A stretch of 64,000 nucleotides of DNA, from contig JXTB01000104.1 in NCBI GenBank assembly GCA_002914805.1, forward strand, positions 991,806 to 1,055,805, given 5' to 3'. The position numbers and the translations under genes are program-made. The notes under the pieces were generated by a model. It was not told the DNA's origin. It was given only the letters and a program-made list of their open reading frames with translations, and did no database searches. The number at the start of each line of letters is the position of its first letter. The stretch's first letter is position 1. Positions 24,745-35,912 of the stretch are shown here, piece after piece. Source of the DNA: Parasponia andersonii. Its lineage: Eukaryota > Streptophyta > Magnoliopsida > Rosales > Cannabaceae.

Positions 24745-25088
24745 ATTCAGCTGCATTGTGTCCTGTAGATATGTATCAAAACAGAAAAACATATTGCTTT
24801 CTTGTCCCTTGGTAATATTTAATCCAAAAAAAAAGTTTTAAAAAGAGAGAGAGAGAAAAGAAAAGAAAAGAGAAGCGAAGCTTGAAAGCTAGAAAAGAAA
24901 AGGAAAGAGAGGCGAAGCTTGAAAACTTAAAGTAGCTTATGAGCTTGGGATTGTCTGTATATGTCGTTCTTTTTTTTCTCTCGACTAATAGTGTCAAATT
25001 CAGAGAAATGTGATGTAACTTTCTGGTTATGACTGATGAGAGAGCGAATCAGGTGCATTTAGTATTGAATGTAGCCAATGAAGAGTAA

Positions 25089-25094
25089 AATAAA
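25089..25094 (+). terminator. Candidate POLH polyadenylation signal
   Basis: AATAAA lies about 345 bases after the POLH stop codon, in sequence otherwise without genes. Plant poly(A) signals are loose, so this is only a candidate. The 3' UTR contains a purine-rich gagaga/aaaag tract at 24840-24915. Confidence 0.4.
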
Positions 25095-25527
25095 ATGAGT
25101 GTTCTGTTAACTGTTGTCTGAGTAATTTGTTTTGTTGCATTATAAAATACTCAATACTCTAACAGTTGTAGATCTTACTGGTTTTCCCATTTCTGTTTCA
25201 GTGATGTTATGGTGCAATTTAAGGTGTCAAGCACCACACGAGGTGTCAAGTTTTCACTAAAAGATGAAATGAAACTTTACGTGGGATCTAATGTGAGATT
25301 CAATATATTAATTACATCTTTTAGTAAAACAAATTGACACCCTGTGTGGTGTATGGTATCTTAAGATATCCCATGGCATTATTCTGTATGGTTGTATATA
25401 TTGTATATATTTTGACTCGGTCAATTATTCTTTTATTCCTAGACGTGTTACTTCAAATACTAACAATCCTAAAAAAATTGTAAAAGCAGATATATTGCCC
25501 TAGCAGAGCTTGAATGTGGGTAGACTT

Positions 25528-26361
25528 AGGGCTGGTAATTTGTGACACGATACGACAACACGAGTCGAAATTTGTTCGAAATGAATGAGTTTATGTTTAG
25601 CTTAATCGTATTCGTATCGTGTTTGGGTTAGAGATATTGACCCGTTTAATTAACGGGTCGTGTTCGGGTTGAACCCGCCAACACGAAAATGTAATGTTTA
25701 ATAAACGAGTCGTGTCATGTTGTATCAACCTGTTTATAAACGGGTCGTGTTCATGTTATAATTTCTGATTCGTTTATTTTAAAAAGAAATTTAGGTGGAT
25801 GATCAATATTTTTAATTTGATTAAATAGATGTTCGCTTTTTAAATTTTATAGCTAAATGTCTAAGTATGTATATTTTTACACTCGCTAGATAACGTATTT
25901 ACCTACTAATTTCAGTTACTGTACTGAAATGTATTGGGTATATAATTATTTATACTTAGTATAAAATTTTATACTTGGTATATAAACATATATATCGGAT
26001 ATTTTGTTATAACATTTGATAAAATGGATATTTACTTAAATTGGGCACAAAATTTGTTCATATTTCTATAAGACCCTTTATTAAAAAAGTCGCCTTCAGG
26101 TCATGTTTGGGTCACAGGTCGTGGGTCACGTGTCACGGGTCAATATGCCCTATTTAGTAAACGGATTACACAGATCGTGTCGTGTCAACCCCTTTATAAA
26201 CAGATTAGGTCGTGTCAATTCATTTATAAATAAGTCATATTCTTATCATAATTTCTGACCCGTTTATTAAATGGGTCGTGTTCAGGATGAATATTTACCT
26301 GTTATATATATACATCAATATGATATGAATATGATCCGTGGACACAAATTGCCAGCTCTAA
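25528..26361. mobile_element. Non-autonomous hAT-type element, 834 bp
   Basis: It is flanked by a perfect 8-bp target-site duplication, GTAGACTT, at 25520-25527 and 26362-26369. Terminal inverted repeats read AGGGCTGGTAATTTGTG on the left and, complemented, AGAGCTGGCAATTTGTG on the right. The interior has many copies of ACGGGTCGTGT and its complement. It has no transposase ORF. An 8-bp duplication is the hAT hallmark. Confidence 0.8.
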
Positions 26362-26507
26362 GTAGACTTTGTTATGCCAGAGTATACGAACCTGCTTTGG
26401 GAAAACTCCGAATGTATCATTGCCTCTTCTTAAGCCTCTTCTTAAGCAATAAATAATTTTCAATTGAAAATGCACAACTCTAATCGCCCATAAAAGAAAG
26501 ATATAAT

Positions 26508-27262
26508 TAAGGGTGAGCGCGGTGTGGGTCGGTACAGTGTCTAAATTCTTAACTAACCCACAAAGTACAGTAGAAGAAAATCTTAACCACTATGGTTAAA
26601 AAAAACCTATTAAACGCACTAAACCACACTATATTATGCGGTTTGATGTGGTGCGGTTTATGTGGTTTGGGCTTTTGATATGGGCCTCAGCAAAATTGGG
26701 CCAAATAAAAAAAAATAATCTTAAAAAAGCTATTACTACTAAAATAAAATCATTTAAAAATTAACACAAATCTAAAATATTTAAGAAAATTACACATTTA
26801 CATATTCATATTTGTCTAAACAACATCTTAATAAGATACAACATTATAACCTAATCAAAACATAGTAAAGCACAAATGTCTAAAGTTCAAAAATTTAAAC
26901 ATCTTTCTGAGTAACAAACAACAAAGTTGAAACTTAAATTATTAGTAAGTCCTCATTTGTTTGACTTTCTCCAAAACTCTCTAAGTTTCATTCACAACTT
27001 ATTCCAAGAAAATTTAGATTTTAGATTTTAGTATATTATATATGTAAATTTATGTATATATATAATTTAAATAGAATGTACATGTATATGTGGTGCGGTG
27101 CGGTTTATTGCGGAAATAGAAATTTTATTTCGTATTCCACACCACACCGCAGCAGTAGAAAGAAACTTAACTCTAAATCACACCACAAAACAAAATAACC
27201 ACACCACACTATGGTGTGACTTGGGAGGTTTGTGCAGTTAAACAGAAATCTGCTCACCCCTA
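26508..27262. mobile_element. Second non-autonomous hAT-type element, about 755 bp
   Basis: Ends read TAAGGGTGAGC and GCTCACCCCTA, a terminal inverted repeat widely seen in plant hAT-derived elements. The flanks GATATAAT and GATATATT match in 7 of 8 positions. The interior has GTGCGGTTT words near both ends (ggtgcggtttatgtgg and its complement caccacaccgc). No transposase is present. Confidence 0.7.
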
Positions 27263-27520
27263 GATATATTGCTTGGTAAATTAGAAAAAGGACGGAAGTT
27301 AAATGCCTTGAAGAAAATTATATACATATTACTATACGGGTTCTTCAATAGTTATTGCATTATTTATGGATACTCTATTCTAGATGGTTGGATTTTGAAT
27401 GGATAGTTTGGATCAAATTAGTATTTTATCAAACAATCAAATATATTTAATACTTATGTAAATATAAAAATTTATTTCTTGCATCTAAGGGTGAGAAACT
27501 TATTTATGACTTGATGACTT

Positions 27521-27525
<5 letters not shown>

Positions 27526-27560
<35 letters not shown>

Positions 27561-27634
27561 TCTAACCTCATTTAGTTGATTCCTACTATTGCTATTTTCA
27601 TCCCTTTTTCATGCCTTACTTCATTAATCATGAT

Positions 27635-27667
<33 letters not shown>

Positions 27668-27746
27668 TTTCTAACCTCATTTAGTTGATTCCTACTATTG
27701 CTATTTTCATCCCTTTTTCATGCCTTACTTCATTAATCATGATTAT
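27526..27746. repeat. (AT)n plus about 80-bp unit, duplicated in tandem
   Basis: Each copy is an (AT)n run followed by the segment beginning ctaacctcatttagttgatt and ending aatcatgattat. The copies, at about 27526-27637 and 27638-27746, are almost identical, which suggests a recent duplication. Confidence 0.85.
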
Positions 27747-29132
27747 CAATTTTTTTTGTTTGAATAACATGATTACCAATTATTTAAAGTTATATTTTTC
27801 CTTTGTTTATTTTAGATATTAATTTACTTTATTTCTCTTTGCTATTAGAACATCGTACATTGTTCCTAGCAATGTCCTATACTATATGGATATTTACAAT
27901 TATTTAAAATTATATGCGCATTAAAAATTCATAAATTTGCTTAAAGGTGTATAACACGATCACTTTGAAATAAAAAATATACAAAAATATTTTAATAAAA
28001 GTTATAAAATTTATATAAATGACAATTTTGATTAAGAAAATGAAACTAGTCAAAAATATTTAATAATCCAAAATCATTCTCAATTATCTTATATGTTGAA
28101 AAAAAAGTGTGAAACCTTATCCAATCATATACATCGTAATTTACAATATTTTCAGTTCAATTTACTCCCACGTTATGTACCCAAAAAAAAAAAAAGGACT
28201 AGCAACCAGATGCTACTGAAGTTTTTTCCCTTTTTCCACTTTAAATGTTCTTTTTTCCCGGTTGTTAACAAGTGATGTAATATAGTTTTTTCTCTTTATT
28301 TTCAGGTGACAAATACTCTCATCGGTTGCAAAAACAAAAACAAAACAAAACAAAAAACAAAAAATTTATGTTGAAATGACAAGGTAATGTATTTGAAAGA
28401 ATAAAATTAAAATATCAATTTAAAAACCAACAGATTCTAAACCCAAACATATAAAACCAGTGTATAGGTGATTTAAAAAAAAAATGTTTGTTTTCTCGCA
28501 TAAGATTTGGTATATGCAATTCTAGAGTTTTACTTTGAGCTTATAATGTATACGAAGAGTTGTGTTTTATAAAATTCAAATAAAACTTAACCTACTATTC
28601 TAATCTTCTTCCATGGAATTTTTTTTTAAAAAAAAACTCTTTAATCTCTTGTACCAAAGGTTTTAATTTTTTATTTAGCACATAAATAATTATTTGGAAA
28701 TTGCAGATTCGTTAACCCATAGAAGGTGTGAAGTTCTTTTGGATTATTTTTCACATAAAAAAACCTGCACAGAAAAAAAAAAAGGGGTTATCAATCAAAA
28801 ATCTTCACTTTTACTTTTCCCCAACAAAGCCACATTACGAGATGAAGTTTTGCCTCAATCCTCTAGCGTGATTTTGGTTTCTTTTTTCTTTTTCCTTATT
28901 ACGTAATATCACTTTTGCATTCTATTTCCTTAAAAAGAAAATATATTTTTCTTTTTTGAATGGTTATTCTAGGTTGATTACTTATAAAGAATGAAATGAA
29001 ATAGAAATAGAAAGAATGAAATGAAATAGAAATAGGTAATTGCCACTTACAATCACATGTTGCAAAAGTATATCCATCCAGGGAAAAAAAAAGCAATCTC
29101 CATAGAAAACTCCCCAATATATATATATATAT
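27747..29132. other. AT-rich intergenic stretch, nothing recognised
   Basis: Several A-rich runs (for example 28328-28368) and a short gaaatgaaatagaaatag duplication near 28990-29035 are seen. The ORFs here are short and low-complexity. Confidence 0.5.
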
Positions 29133-29372
29133 GGCACCAATCCGGTGGGTATTTTTTTTTTTACCTATGAGTAGGTATCAATTTGGCCAATGAAAATTTA
29201 GCATGCACATTTTTTATTATAAAAAGTAAGAGAGAGAAAGAGCATTAATGATGTACGTCTTTTCATGCACTTCATTATAGTCATTGGATCACCATTAGAT
29301 AGTGATCCAATGGCTAAAAAAAAAATGCCTACTCATAGGTAAAGAAAAAAAATACCTATTGGATTGGCAACC
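29133..29372. mobile_element. MITE, family 'ACCAATC', copy C (best preserved)
   Basis: Left end ggcaccaatccggtgggta with acctatgagtagg. Right end, complemented, ggttgccaatccaatagg with acctatgagtagg. This gives inverted repeats of about 45 bp in a 240-bp element. Both sides are TATA-rich dinucleotide tracts, as for copies A and B. Confidence 0.7.
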
Positions 29373-30238
29373 TATATATATATATTTATTAAAGGGGTCC
29401 TTTGCAAAATACTTTTTAAAGAAAGTGATTTTAAGGAAGTACACCCTTTTTCATAATTTTTGTGTGATTTTTACCTTTTAAGTAAAATATTGATTGTGAA
29501 GACTAATATATCCTTGACAGTATATTAGCAGATGGCACTAGACTATTTGGGAGGATATTTTCTTTTTTCTCCTTTCTTGTCCTGTTCTTCTCCTTCTACC
29601 TTTTCTTCCTCACTTTTTCACTCTATTTCAGCCAAAAATATGGAGACACCGATAGAAAAGAGCGATTTTTTTCGTCAATTAACGGTCAAGAACAAGTCTT
29701 CCTCGTCATTACACTTTCTTCTTTGACTGTTTTCCCATTTCAAGGTTCAAGTTTCTAATAAAGCAAGTAAAAATTAAATTTCTAATTTTTCTTATTATTA
29801 ATAAAAGTTTGATTAGTAGATTAAAAGTTGTTTTTTAGTAGAACTTAAAACTATAGTGAAAAATAGAAAGTTTTTAGTCATTTTTTGAGTTTAAAAAGTT
29901 GTAAACTAGAAAAAAGCTTGTAAATAGTGAGATTCACTGCGAAGCAAAAACTCAGATCGGAATAGATAAATTTGTCTATTTTCTAGACAGCTTGTCTATA
30001 ACTTAACAAATTGTACATTATCGACTATGTTTGATAGTATTATCGAGTCTTGTCTCAGCAATTGTATATCTAGGCTCTCGACACTACATAGACAATTCTA
30101 GACACAACTGTTGAGCTATAGACCAATGATTGTCGTCCAGGCGCTAGACACTATGTCGACTATGCTAGACACATCGTTTATTATTCTCAACAACGGAATT
30201 GAGTGACTAGACATTATATCTAGAGAAGTCAATAATTT
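29373..30238. other. Intergenic stretch, nothing recognised
   Basis: AT-rich, with scattered tctagac words after 29970 that grade into the following minisatellite. The ORF at 29532-29726 shows no recognisable domain. Confidence 0.5.
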
Positions 30239-30448
30239 TGTCTAGATAATAGACACTATTGTCTAGAAACTAAGAAACTTGTCTAACCACTCGAAACACA
30301 GGTCTATCCTCTAGAAACATATGTCTAGCAACTAAAGACACATGTCTAGCTACTTGAAACACATGTCTATCCTCTAGAAACACATGCCTAGTAACTAAAG
30401 ACTTATGTCTAGCCAATAGAAACATATGTCTAGCCACTAACACATGTG
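30239..30448 (+). repeat. 21-bp minisatellite with 63-bp higher order
   Basis: About ten units of the type tgtctagcaactaaagacaca run head to tail. Units three apart resemble each other more than neighbours do: tgtctatcctctagaaac recurs at 30302 and 30365, 63 bp apart. It is not coding. Confidence 0.85.
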
Positions 30449-30976
30449 AAGCCTAAATAAATTTAGTATTTTATGTTTGCTAATATATATTTTTTCCTTT
30501 CTTTTGTACTTTATTTGTTGTTCAGATATGTTATCAATACTCATAATCATATTATATGACGGCATTTGAGAAAAGAACGAAAGTTCTTGAAATTGGAATG
30601 GAAAAAGACAACGATTAAGATGCATTATGGTCAAACCGAATATAACTTTCGACTAGCTAGTAGATGAGATATATGAATGTATAGAAATCGATAAGAATAT
30701 CTTTGATATAGAATTGAGTTACAAGAAAAATGTAGTAATAGATATTATTCCAATAGTTGTTAAAAAAAAAGGGTAGAGATGTGAGGGCTTTCATTTGCTG
30801 GCAGAAGAAAGACAATATCCCACTATATGTGACATTAGTAAGAAACTCGGAAAATGTAGCTTACAACAAAGCATTTGTATCGGGGCTTGATGATATTACA
30901 AATCTAAGGGAAACAATGATGATTTGCATTATAAAGAGAAGGGGAAGATAACACAAACGACGATGATGGTAGTGGT
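30449..30976. other. Intergenic stretch, nothing recognised
   Basis: AT-rich. The ORFs at 30437-30634 and 30757-30951 have no recognisable features. Confidence 0.5.
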
Positions 30977-32377
30977 TATTAGGATATTTGCCGTAAAAAG
31001 CAAATTTCTAATTTTACCTTTTTAGTGTAAACAACTTTCTCTTATATGCAATTGTGATATTTGCTATATTAAACTGTCTCAATTGAATAGTTTATTTATC
31101 TGAAAAAAATTCCATGACTTTGTTTGTGTATAAAGAAACAAATATGATTAAGTATTAATTATGGGAAGACTTGTTTCTTTATCTAAGTCTAAATTAATTA
31201 GTTCACAATTTGTAAATAAAAATGGAATACTTTATTACTAAAGGTTGTAGTGCTTGTTTATCTCAACATGAATGATGTGTCTCAAATCATTGAAGTGTTT
31301 GACTTCTGATAAAAATATTAGTACAACATAAATAAGTTATGTGTATTGAACTGGACTAAATAATATAAAGAATTGGAATATCGTATCTTAATTCTTATAT
31401 TACCATAAACTAGCTCTTAGCATATAGATCTTAATCCTTAAAATTTGACTGGACTTGTTTTCATGGGTTGTAGCCTTTTGATTTGTTAAAATACTAGCCT
31501 CTATGAAATTAGAGGTGAACTTTGGCATATTGGAGGTTATGATTTATGAATTGATGGGAACACCAAATAGTTGAGGATACTATACATTAATGTCATTTTA
31601 AGGTATTTCAGGATTCATGGAATAATTAAATCTAAGATCTTAGTATTCACTTTGTGAATTAGTTGATAATTTTGTCTAAATGGCCATTAAGAACAAAATT
31701 ACTGACAACATTATTTCTTGATAGAAAGATGATAACTTAAAGGTAAATATATATTGGAAAGGTATTACGGTAATTTCACCTATCCAACTACGACATTGTA
31801 TATGGATTCTATATGTGGTATAGAATATACTAGATGGATCAGTTAATCAAGATTAGTTGATTGAATCTCTCTAAAAGGTATGACATCTAATCTAAGAGTG
31901 TAGTATTGGGCCTTAAATGGAGTGTCCCCTTTACTAATAGTATTTATATAAATACCATAATAAGAGTTATTATGTATTTATCATACTATTGGAGCTTAGA
32001 TTATTTGAATCCATTAGGTCCCTTGTCTAACTCAATAAAGTTCATTAATTGGTTGGTGGCATTTGTGAAATTAGTTTCATGAAACTGTGTAAAATAATGA
32101 TTCTATACAGAAGTTGGTATTTTTTAAATAAGTTACATGAGTTAGACATACTTATAAAAATACACCCAAAACCCAAATTGGAGAACAAGCCCAATCCTAG
32201 CTGGATTGGGATTAGCAGCTTTGGACCTCATATATATAAGATACATGAGAGGAAAAACTGCATAGTAACATATATAGTATCACACGCATAAGGCATAAGA
32301 GAGAGAGAGAGAATTCGGCCACCTTAGGCTAAGAGAGGAGAGAAAAAGTTTTCTGCAACCTCACGTTCTCATCTCAC
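30977..32377 (+). repeat. Copia-like LTR, copy 1 (probably solo or partial)
   Basis: About 1.4 kb matches 62242-63634 in the same orientation, from TATTAGGAT (TGTTGGGAT in copy 2) to atctcac. Shared words include aactttctcttatatgcaat, ttacggtaatttcaccta and aattcggccaccctaggc-like sequence. The TGTTGGGAT start and the style of the 3' part resemble plant Copia LTRs. No coding region is attached. I did not find a target-site duplication and the right boundary is uncertain. Confidence 0.55.
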
Positions 32378-33352
32378 TCATCGTGGCCCAAGTAAACTTC
32401 GATTTCATCCATAAAGACCTTTCTTCCTTGAAGAGAACTTCTTCAAGTTTATTTTTTGCAGATGTTCTTTCTTGTTTTAGTTGATCATTCCATCAACTAG
32501 ATCCTTCCAAAGTATCCAGCTCCCCAATTCTTGTAAGTAAACACTGTTTGACTAACCTCATGTCCCCGAGCACCTTTAGATTCCACCTTTTCAGCTTATT
32601 TTGAATGAGCTTTAGTTTATTCAAACTAATAGATACTTACTGGATACTGTGAGTTGGTAACTCCCACTTTCTTAAATTGTCAATTGAGATTTGCTCTTCG
32701 GTTTACATATGTAGCACAAAATTTCTTGTTGCATTGTAAACCCACACAGTTGTTAGAACTCATTTGTCAAATTATTGATGTTCTTGACTGATATGGCTCT
32801 TTAATCTGGTTATCTTTAGTACTACGCTACTTTCCATTAAGGGGCTTTGCTGCTGTTGGTTTGGTCAATTGGCATGAAATATTAATATCATGGTGAATCC
32901 ACAAATAAATTTGATGTAATTCCTCTCTTAACCCCCTTGAGCTCTTTTTTCATGCTGCTTGTCTCTGAAACAACAGATTGTTGCCTGTGTTATATTTAGG
33001 AATACAAGTTTATTTTTACTTGGTTTTACAATCTTGTGAGATATCGAGCAACGTTTCTGTTATGAAATTTGAACTCAATATTATACGGCAATCTAAGGTG
33101 CACACAACTAGTCCACTGGAACTTTTTGCTTTAAGAAAATACTGTTTATTAATTGTTTGTGTTTGAAAGCAAATAAAAAAATTTTCTATTTTTTGTTCAG
33201 TCCTCGGAAGGAATGTAACCATTTTGCTAGGATGAGGCATTTCAGTGTGATCCAATTCAAAAACTGAAAGAAAACTCTGCCTCTATTTTCAATTGCGCTT
33301 GATATTTATTCATTTTCTTTTACTGTGACTATATTGCAGGGAAACAGCTGAG
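32378..33352. other. Non-coding stretch between LTR copy 1 and a possible exon
   Basis: It is less AT-rich than its surroundings and resembles intron sequence, ending in a pyrimidine tract and tattgcag at about 33340. No ORF that I recognise. Confidence 0.4.
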
Positions 33353-33453
33353 AGTTGGTGCCAAGACATCCCGGGAGGACGAAGAAGCAAGAGCCAATGT
33401 CCACATCAAATGCTAAAACTTCAAAATCTGGAAAGGGTGGGAAAAAGAAGAGA
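33342..33453 (+). pseudogene. Possible orphan C-terminal exon of an unknown gene
   Basis: A pyrimidine tract and ttgcag precede a stretch that in one frame reads PGRTKKQEP, MSTSNAKTSKSGKGG and KKKR, then stops (TAA near 33453). The lysine-rich end looks like a natural protein C-terminus, but the same frame has a stop upstream (AGC TGA near 33350) and I find no partner exons. I do not recognise the protein. Confidence 0.25.
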
Positions 33454-33518
33454 TAACTGTAATTTTATGGATTTACATAGGATTTCCCTTTATCATTGGA
33501 CTCAACGGGCTAGATAGG

Positions 33519-34949
33519 TGATGAGTGATTAATTCACTCACAAATCAAGTATCATTCAGCTCAAATAATTATAAGTTCTCAAGTATTTATGTTAGTTTGA
33601 TGTACTTTTACTTTTTTTTTTGTAGTTCTTATGAATAAATAAGAATCAAGAAATATTAGTGATAAATATGGATATTTCAACATTTGTAATAAAATTTGAG
33701 CCCAATACGAATGCAACGCAATAAAAATCAGGCAAAACGGAGCTAAAACGAAGAAATGGCACCATCGAAAGAAAAGCTGTCATGTTCCAGAGCTAAGAGT
33801 GCTGCGGCGCTTGGCAGGGAGCGCTGTAGCACTACACAACATCCGAAAGCGCATTTTTAGCAAGTTTTTGGAGCTAATCTGGACTATTGATGCTATCTGA
33901 TCGAATGGTTAACATTCTACCCAGCTTAGGTCATCTTGGAGGCCTTTAAATACATCCTTAAGCCTCTATTTGAAGTGTGGAGAGTTGAAGAGAAAATACA
34001 AGAAAAAGAGCTCAAAAATCTTAGAGAGGAAGGAGCTTGGAGCAAAAATTTAGAGAGGAAGCTTGAGAGAGTTGCTTGAAGAATTGAAGCTTGACGTTCT
34101 ACCTCTACAAAAGAGTATTTCTCATCGTCTGTCTCACTCTAATCTCATTTGAATTTTTGTATTATACTTGATTTTTGAATATATTTAGATATATGAAATT
34201 CTTGTTGAGATTAGTATTAGATTCTCCTGTGTTGAATTAAATGATTTATGCTTGGGATTTGATGTGGCTTAAACTTTGATTCTATGTCTTGATTTTCAAT
34301 ATGTTCTTTGAAGTTGTTCTTGAATTTATTTATACTATTCTATGCTTAATGCTCCTCAACTAATTAGCTACTAGTTGGATAATTTAGTTTCTAGAATTGG
34401 GCACTTGAGAAAGGGAAGTTTAGAAACAACCATAGGATAGTATAAACTAGGATTTCGTAGAGTTTGAGAGAATCTATAATTCCTTTGAAGCTATGATCAA
34501 AGAATTATTGAACATAATAAATTCCTAATTTCTAGATTTGAAATAAAGATATTGGAACTGAGATTTAGGAGTGATTTCATTCGACACTCGAGAGAGAGAG
34601 TAGAAATACCTTTGGATTTTTGGCTTATAAATTAGGAATAATTGATTAGAATGTAATTGGTGATCGAAAAACATAGTTGATAGTTAGGTGAATTCAATCT
34701 CCTAGTACATTTGTGCATAGAAGTCTCCATATTTTGTTTTTGTATTTATATTTATCTTTGTATTTATTTAAAGTATAATCTCATTTAGTTTGGTTGCCTA
34801 GATAATGTTAGGCCATGATAATTCCAGTACTTAGTGATAATTTAACACCCAATTCCTCGTGAGATTGATAACTCTATACTTATCACTTTATTACTTATTT
34901 ACGACCCGTGCAATTGCGGTTATTTTACGTATATGTATTTTGCGTAACA
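33519..34949 (+). repeat. 5' LTR of the Athila-like element
   Basis: 1431 bp from TGATGAGTGATTAATTCAC to GCGTAACA. It is homologous to 37685-38102 and 44027-44600 and more distantly to 3709-5099. The U3 carries GCGGCGC/GCGCTGTAGC dyads near 33800, the decayed counterpart of the GCACCGCGGTGC repeats at 3990-4050. Confidence 0.8.
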
Positions 34950-34954
34950 AATTT

Positions 34955-34972
34955 TTGGCACCATTGCTGAGG
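34955..34972 (+). other. Primer-binding site of the Athila-like element
   Basis: The sequence tggcaccattgctgagga follows the LTR end by 5 bases. It is a diverged form of the tggcgccgttgtcaggga site at 5107. Confidence 0.65.
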
Positions 34973-35069
34973 AATTGGCATTTTAGATTGTTGTTGATAT
35001 CAGGAGTAAGTTACTTGATTTTAATTTAGGCGTATATTTTTATTTTTAATATTTATTTTTAAATATTTG

Positions 35070-35440
35070 TTTTGCGAGATACTTGGAGATGTTAGATCAA
35101 CAAGTCCTCTTGTGGTTTGCTCAACGAGACTCAGAGCCATTTTATCATACATGGTGGAGATACACGGAGTTGCTCACATTGTGCCCGAATCATGGTTTAT
35201 CTTCGGAGTATCAAATATAAAATTTCCTCAACAACCTTCGGCCTGGAACAAAAATGTGGGTAGAAAGAGAAAATGGTACCACCTCTATCTATCAAGTATC
35301 CATTGATGAAGTTTATTAGTTGTTGGAAGACATGGCCGAATTTGACTATCGGAGTTGGAATTATCTACCAAGCCACCTCAGTTTGGGAGATAAGTCTAAC
35401 ATTTCAGCGCATAGTGTGATAATCCACATCACTAAACGGA
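35070..35440 (+). pseudogene. Athila-like gag C-terminal remnant
   Basis: One frame reads FYHTWWRYTELLTLCPNHGL near 35140, FLNNLRPGTKMWVE near 35230 and SIDEVY followed by LLEDMAEFDYRSWN near 35300. This pattern corresponds to the gag of Athila-type elements (W-x-R-x-x-E-L-L-x-x-C-P-x-H-G-L). Stops after EYQI and DEVY break it. Confidence 0.6.
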
Positions 35441-35477
35441 GCCTTCTCCTAACCTTGAGTATCATTTTGCACAATTT

Positions 35478-35912
35478 TTGGAGGAGACAAGACTTTGCCA
35501 TGATGAGTGGGAGAGAAGGGAGACCGTTCTTAACTTACAAATTGAGTCTCTATATGACTCCCTTGAAGCCATGAGAAGAATGGTGGCTATGATACATACT
35601 CAAGTCACAAATAATGATAAAAGCCATCGTGAGGAGCCGAGCACAAGCAGAAGGATCTTGAGTTTGTTTGATGATGATTTCCCAAGTGAGGAGGAGAATC
35701 AAAAGTGGATCAAAGAGGAAGAATCACAAGACAACACTTGTGAATCTTCACCCTTTGAGATCCAAATCATCATGCCCCCACCATTAATCAAAGATCATAT
35801 CTATGACGATCCTATGTGGCCAAAACCTCCTCCACCACCACTAGCATCGTTCATTCAAACCCACCAAATACATGTGCCAGAGTCGAGACAAGTTGAGTGT
35901 ACGTGCCAATAA
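35478..35912 (+). CDS. Internal ORF of the Athila-like element, 144 aa, unknown function
   Basis: This is an open frame of 144 codons in the element interior after the gag remnant. The protein is acidic in the middle (DDDFPSEEENQKWIKEEE) and proline-rich near the end (WPKPPPPPLAS). Its position after the gag homology suggests it is the gag tail or a spacer peptide. I recognise no domain and it may not be translated. The plus-strand ORF at 35320-35574 overlaps it in another frame. Confidence 0.35.
   Translation: MEETRLCHDEWERRETVLNLQIESLYDSLEAMRRMVAMIHTQVTNNDKSHREEPSTSRRILSLFDDDFPSEEENQKWIKEEESQDNTCESSPFEIQIIMPPPLIKDHIYDDPMWPKPPPPPLASFIQTHQIHVPESRQVECTCQ

Noticed and set aside
30239-30448. 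Regular repeats that might suggest a CRISPR-like array
   Set aside because: The units are contiguous without unique spacers and the genome is a plant's. It is a minisatellite.
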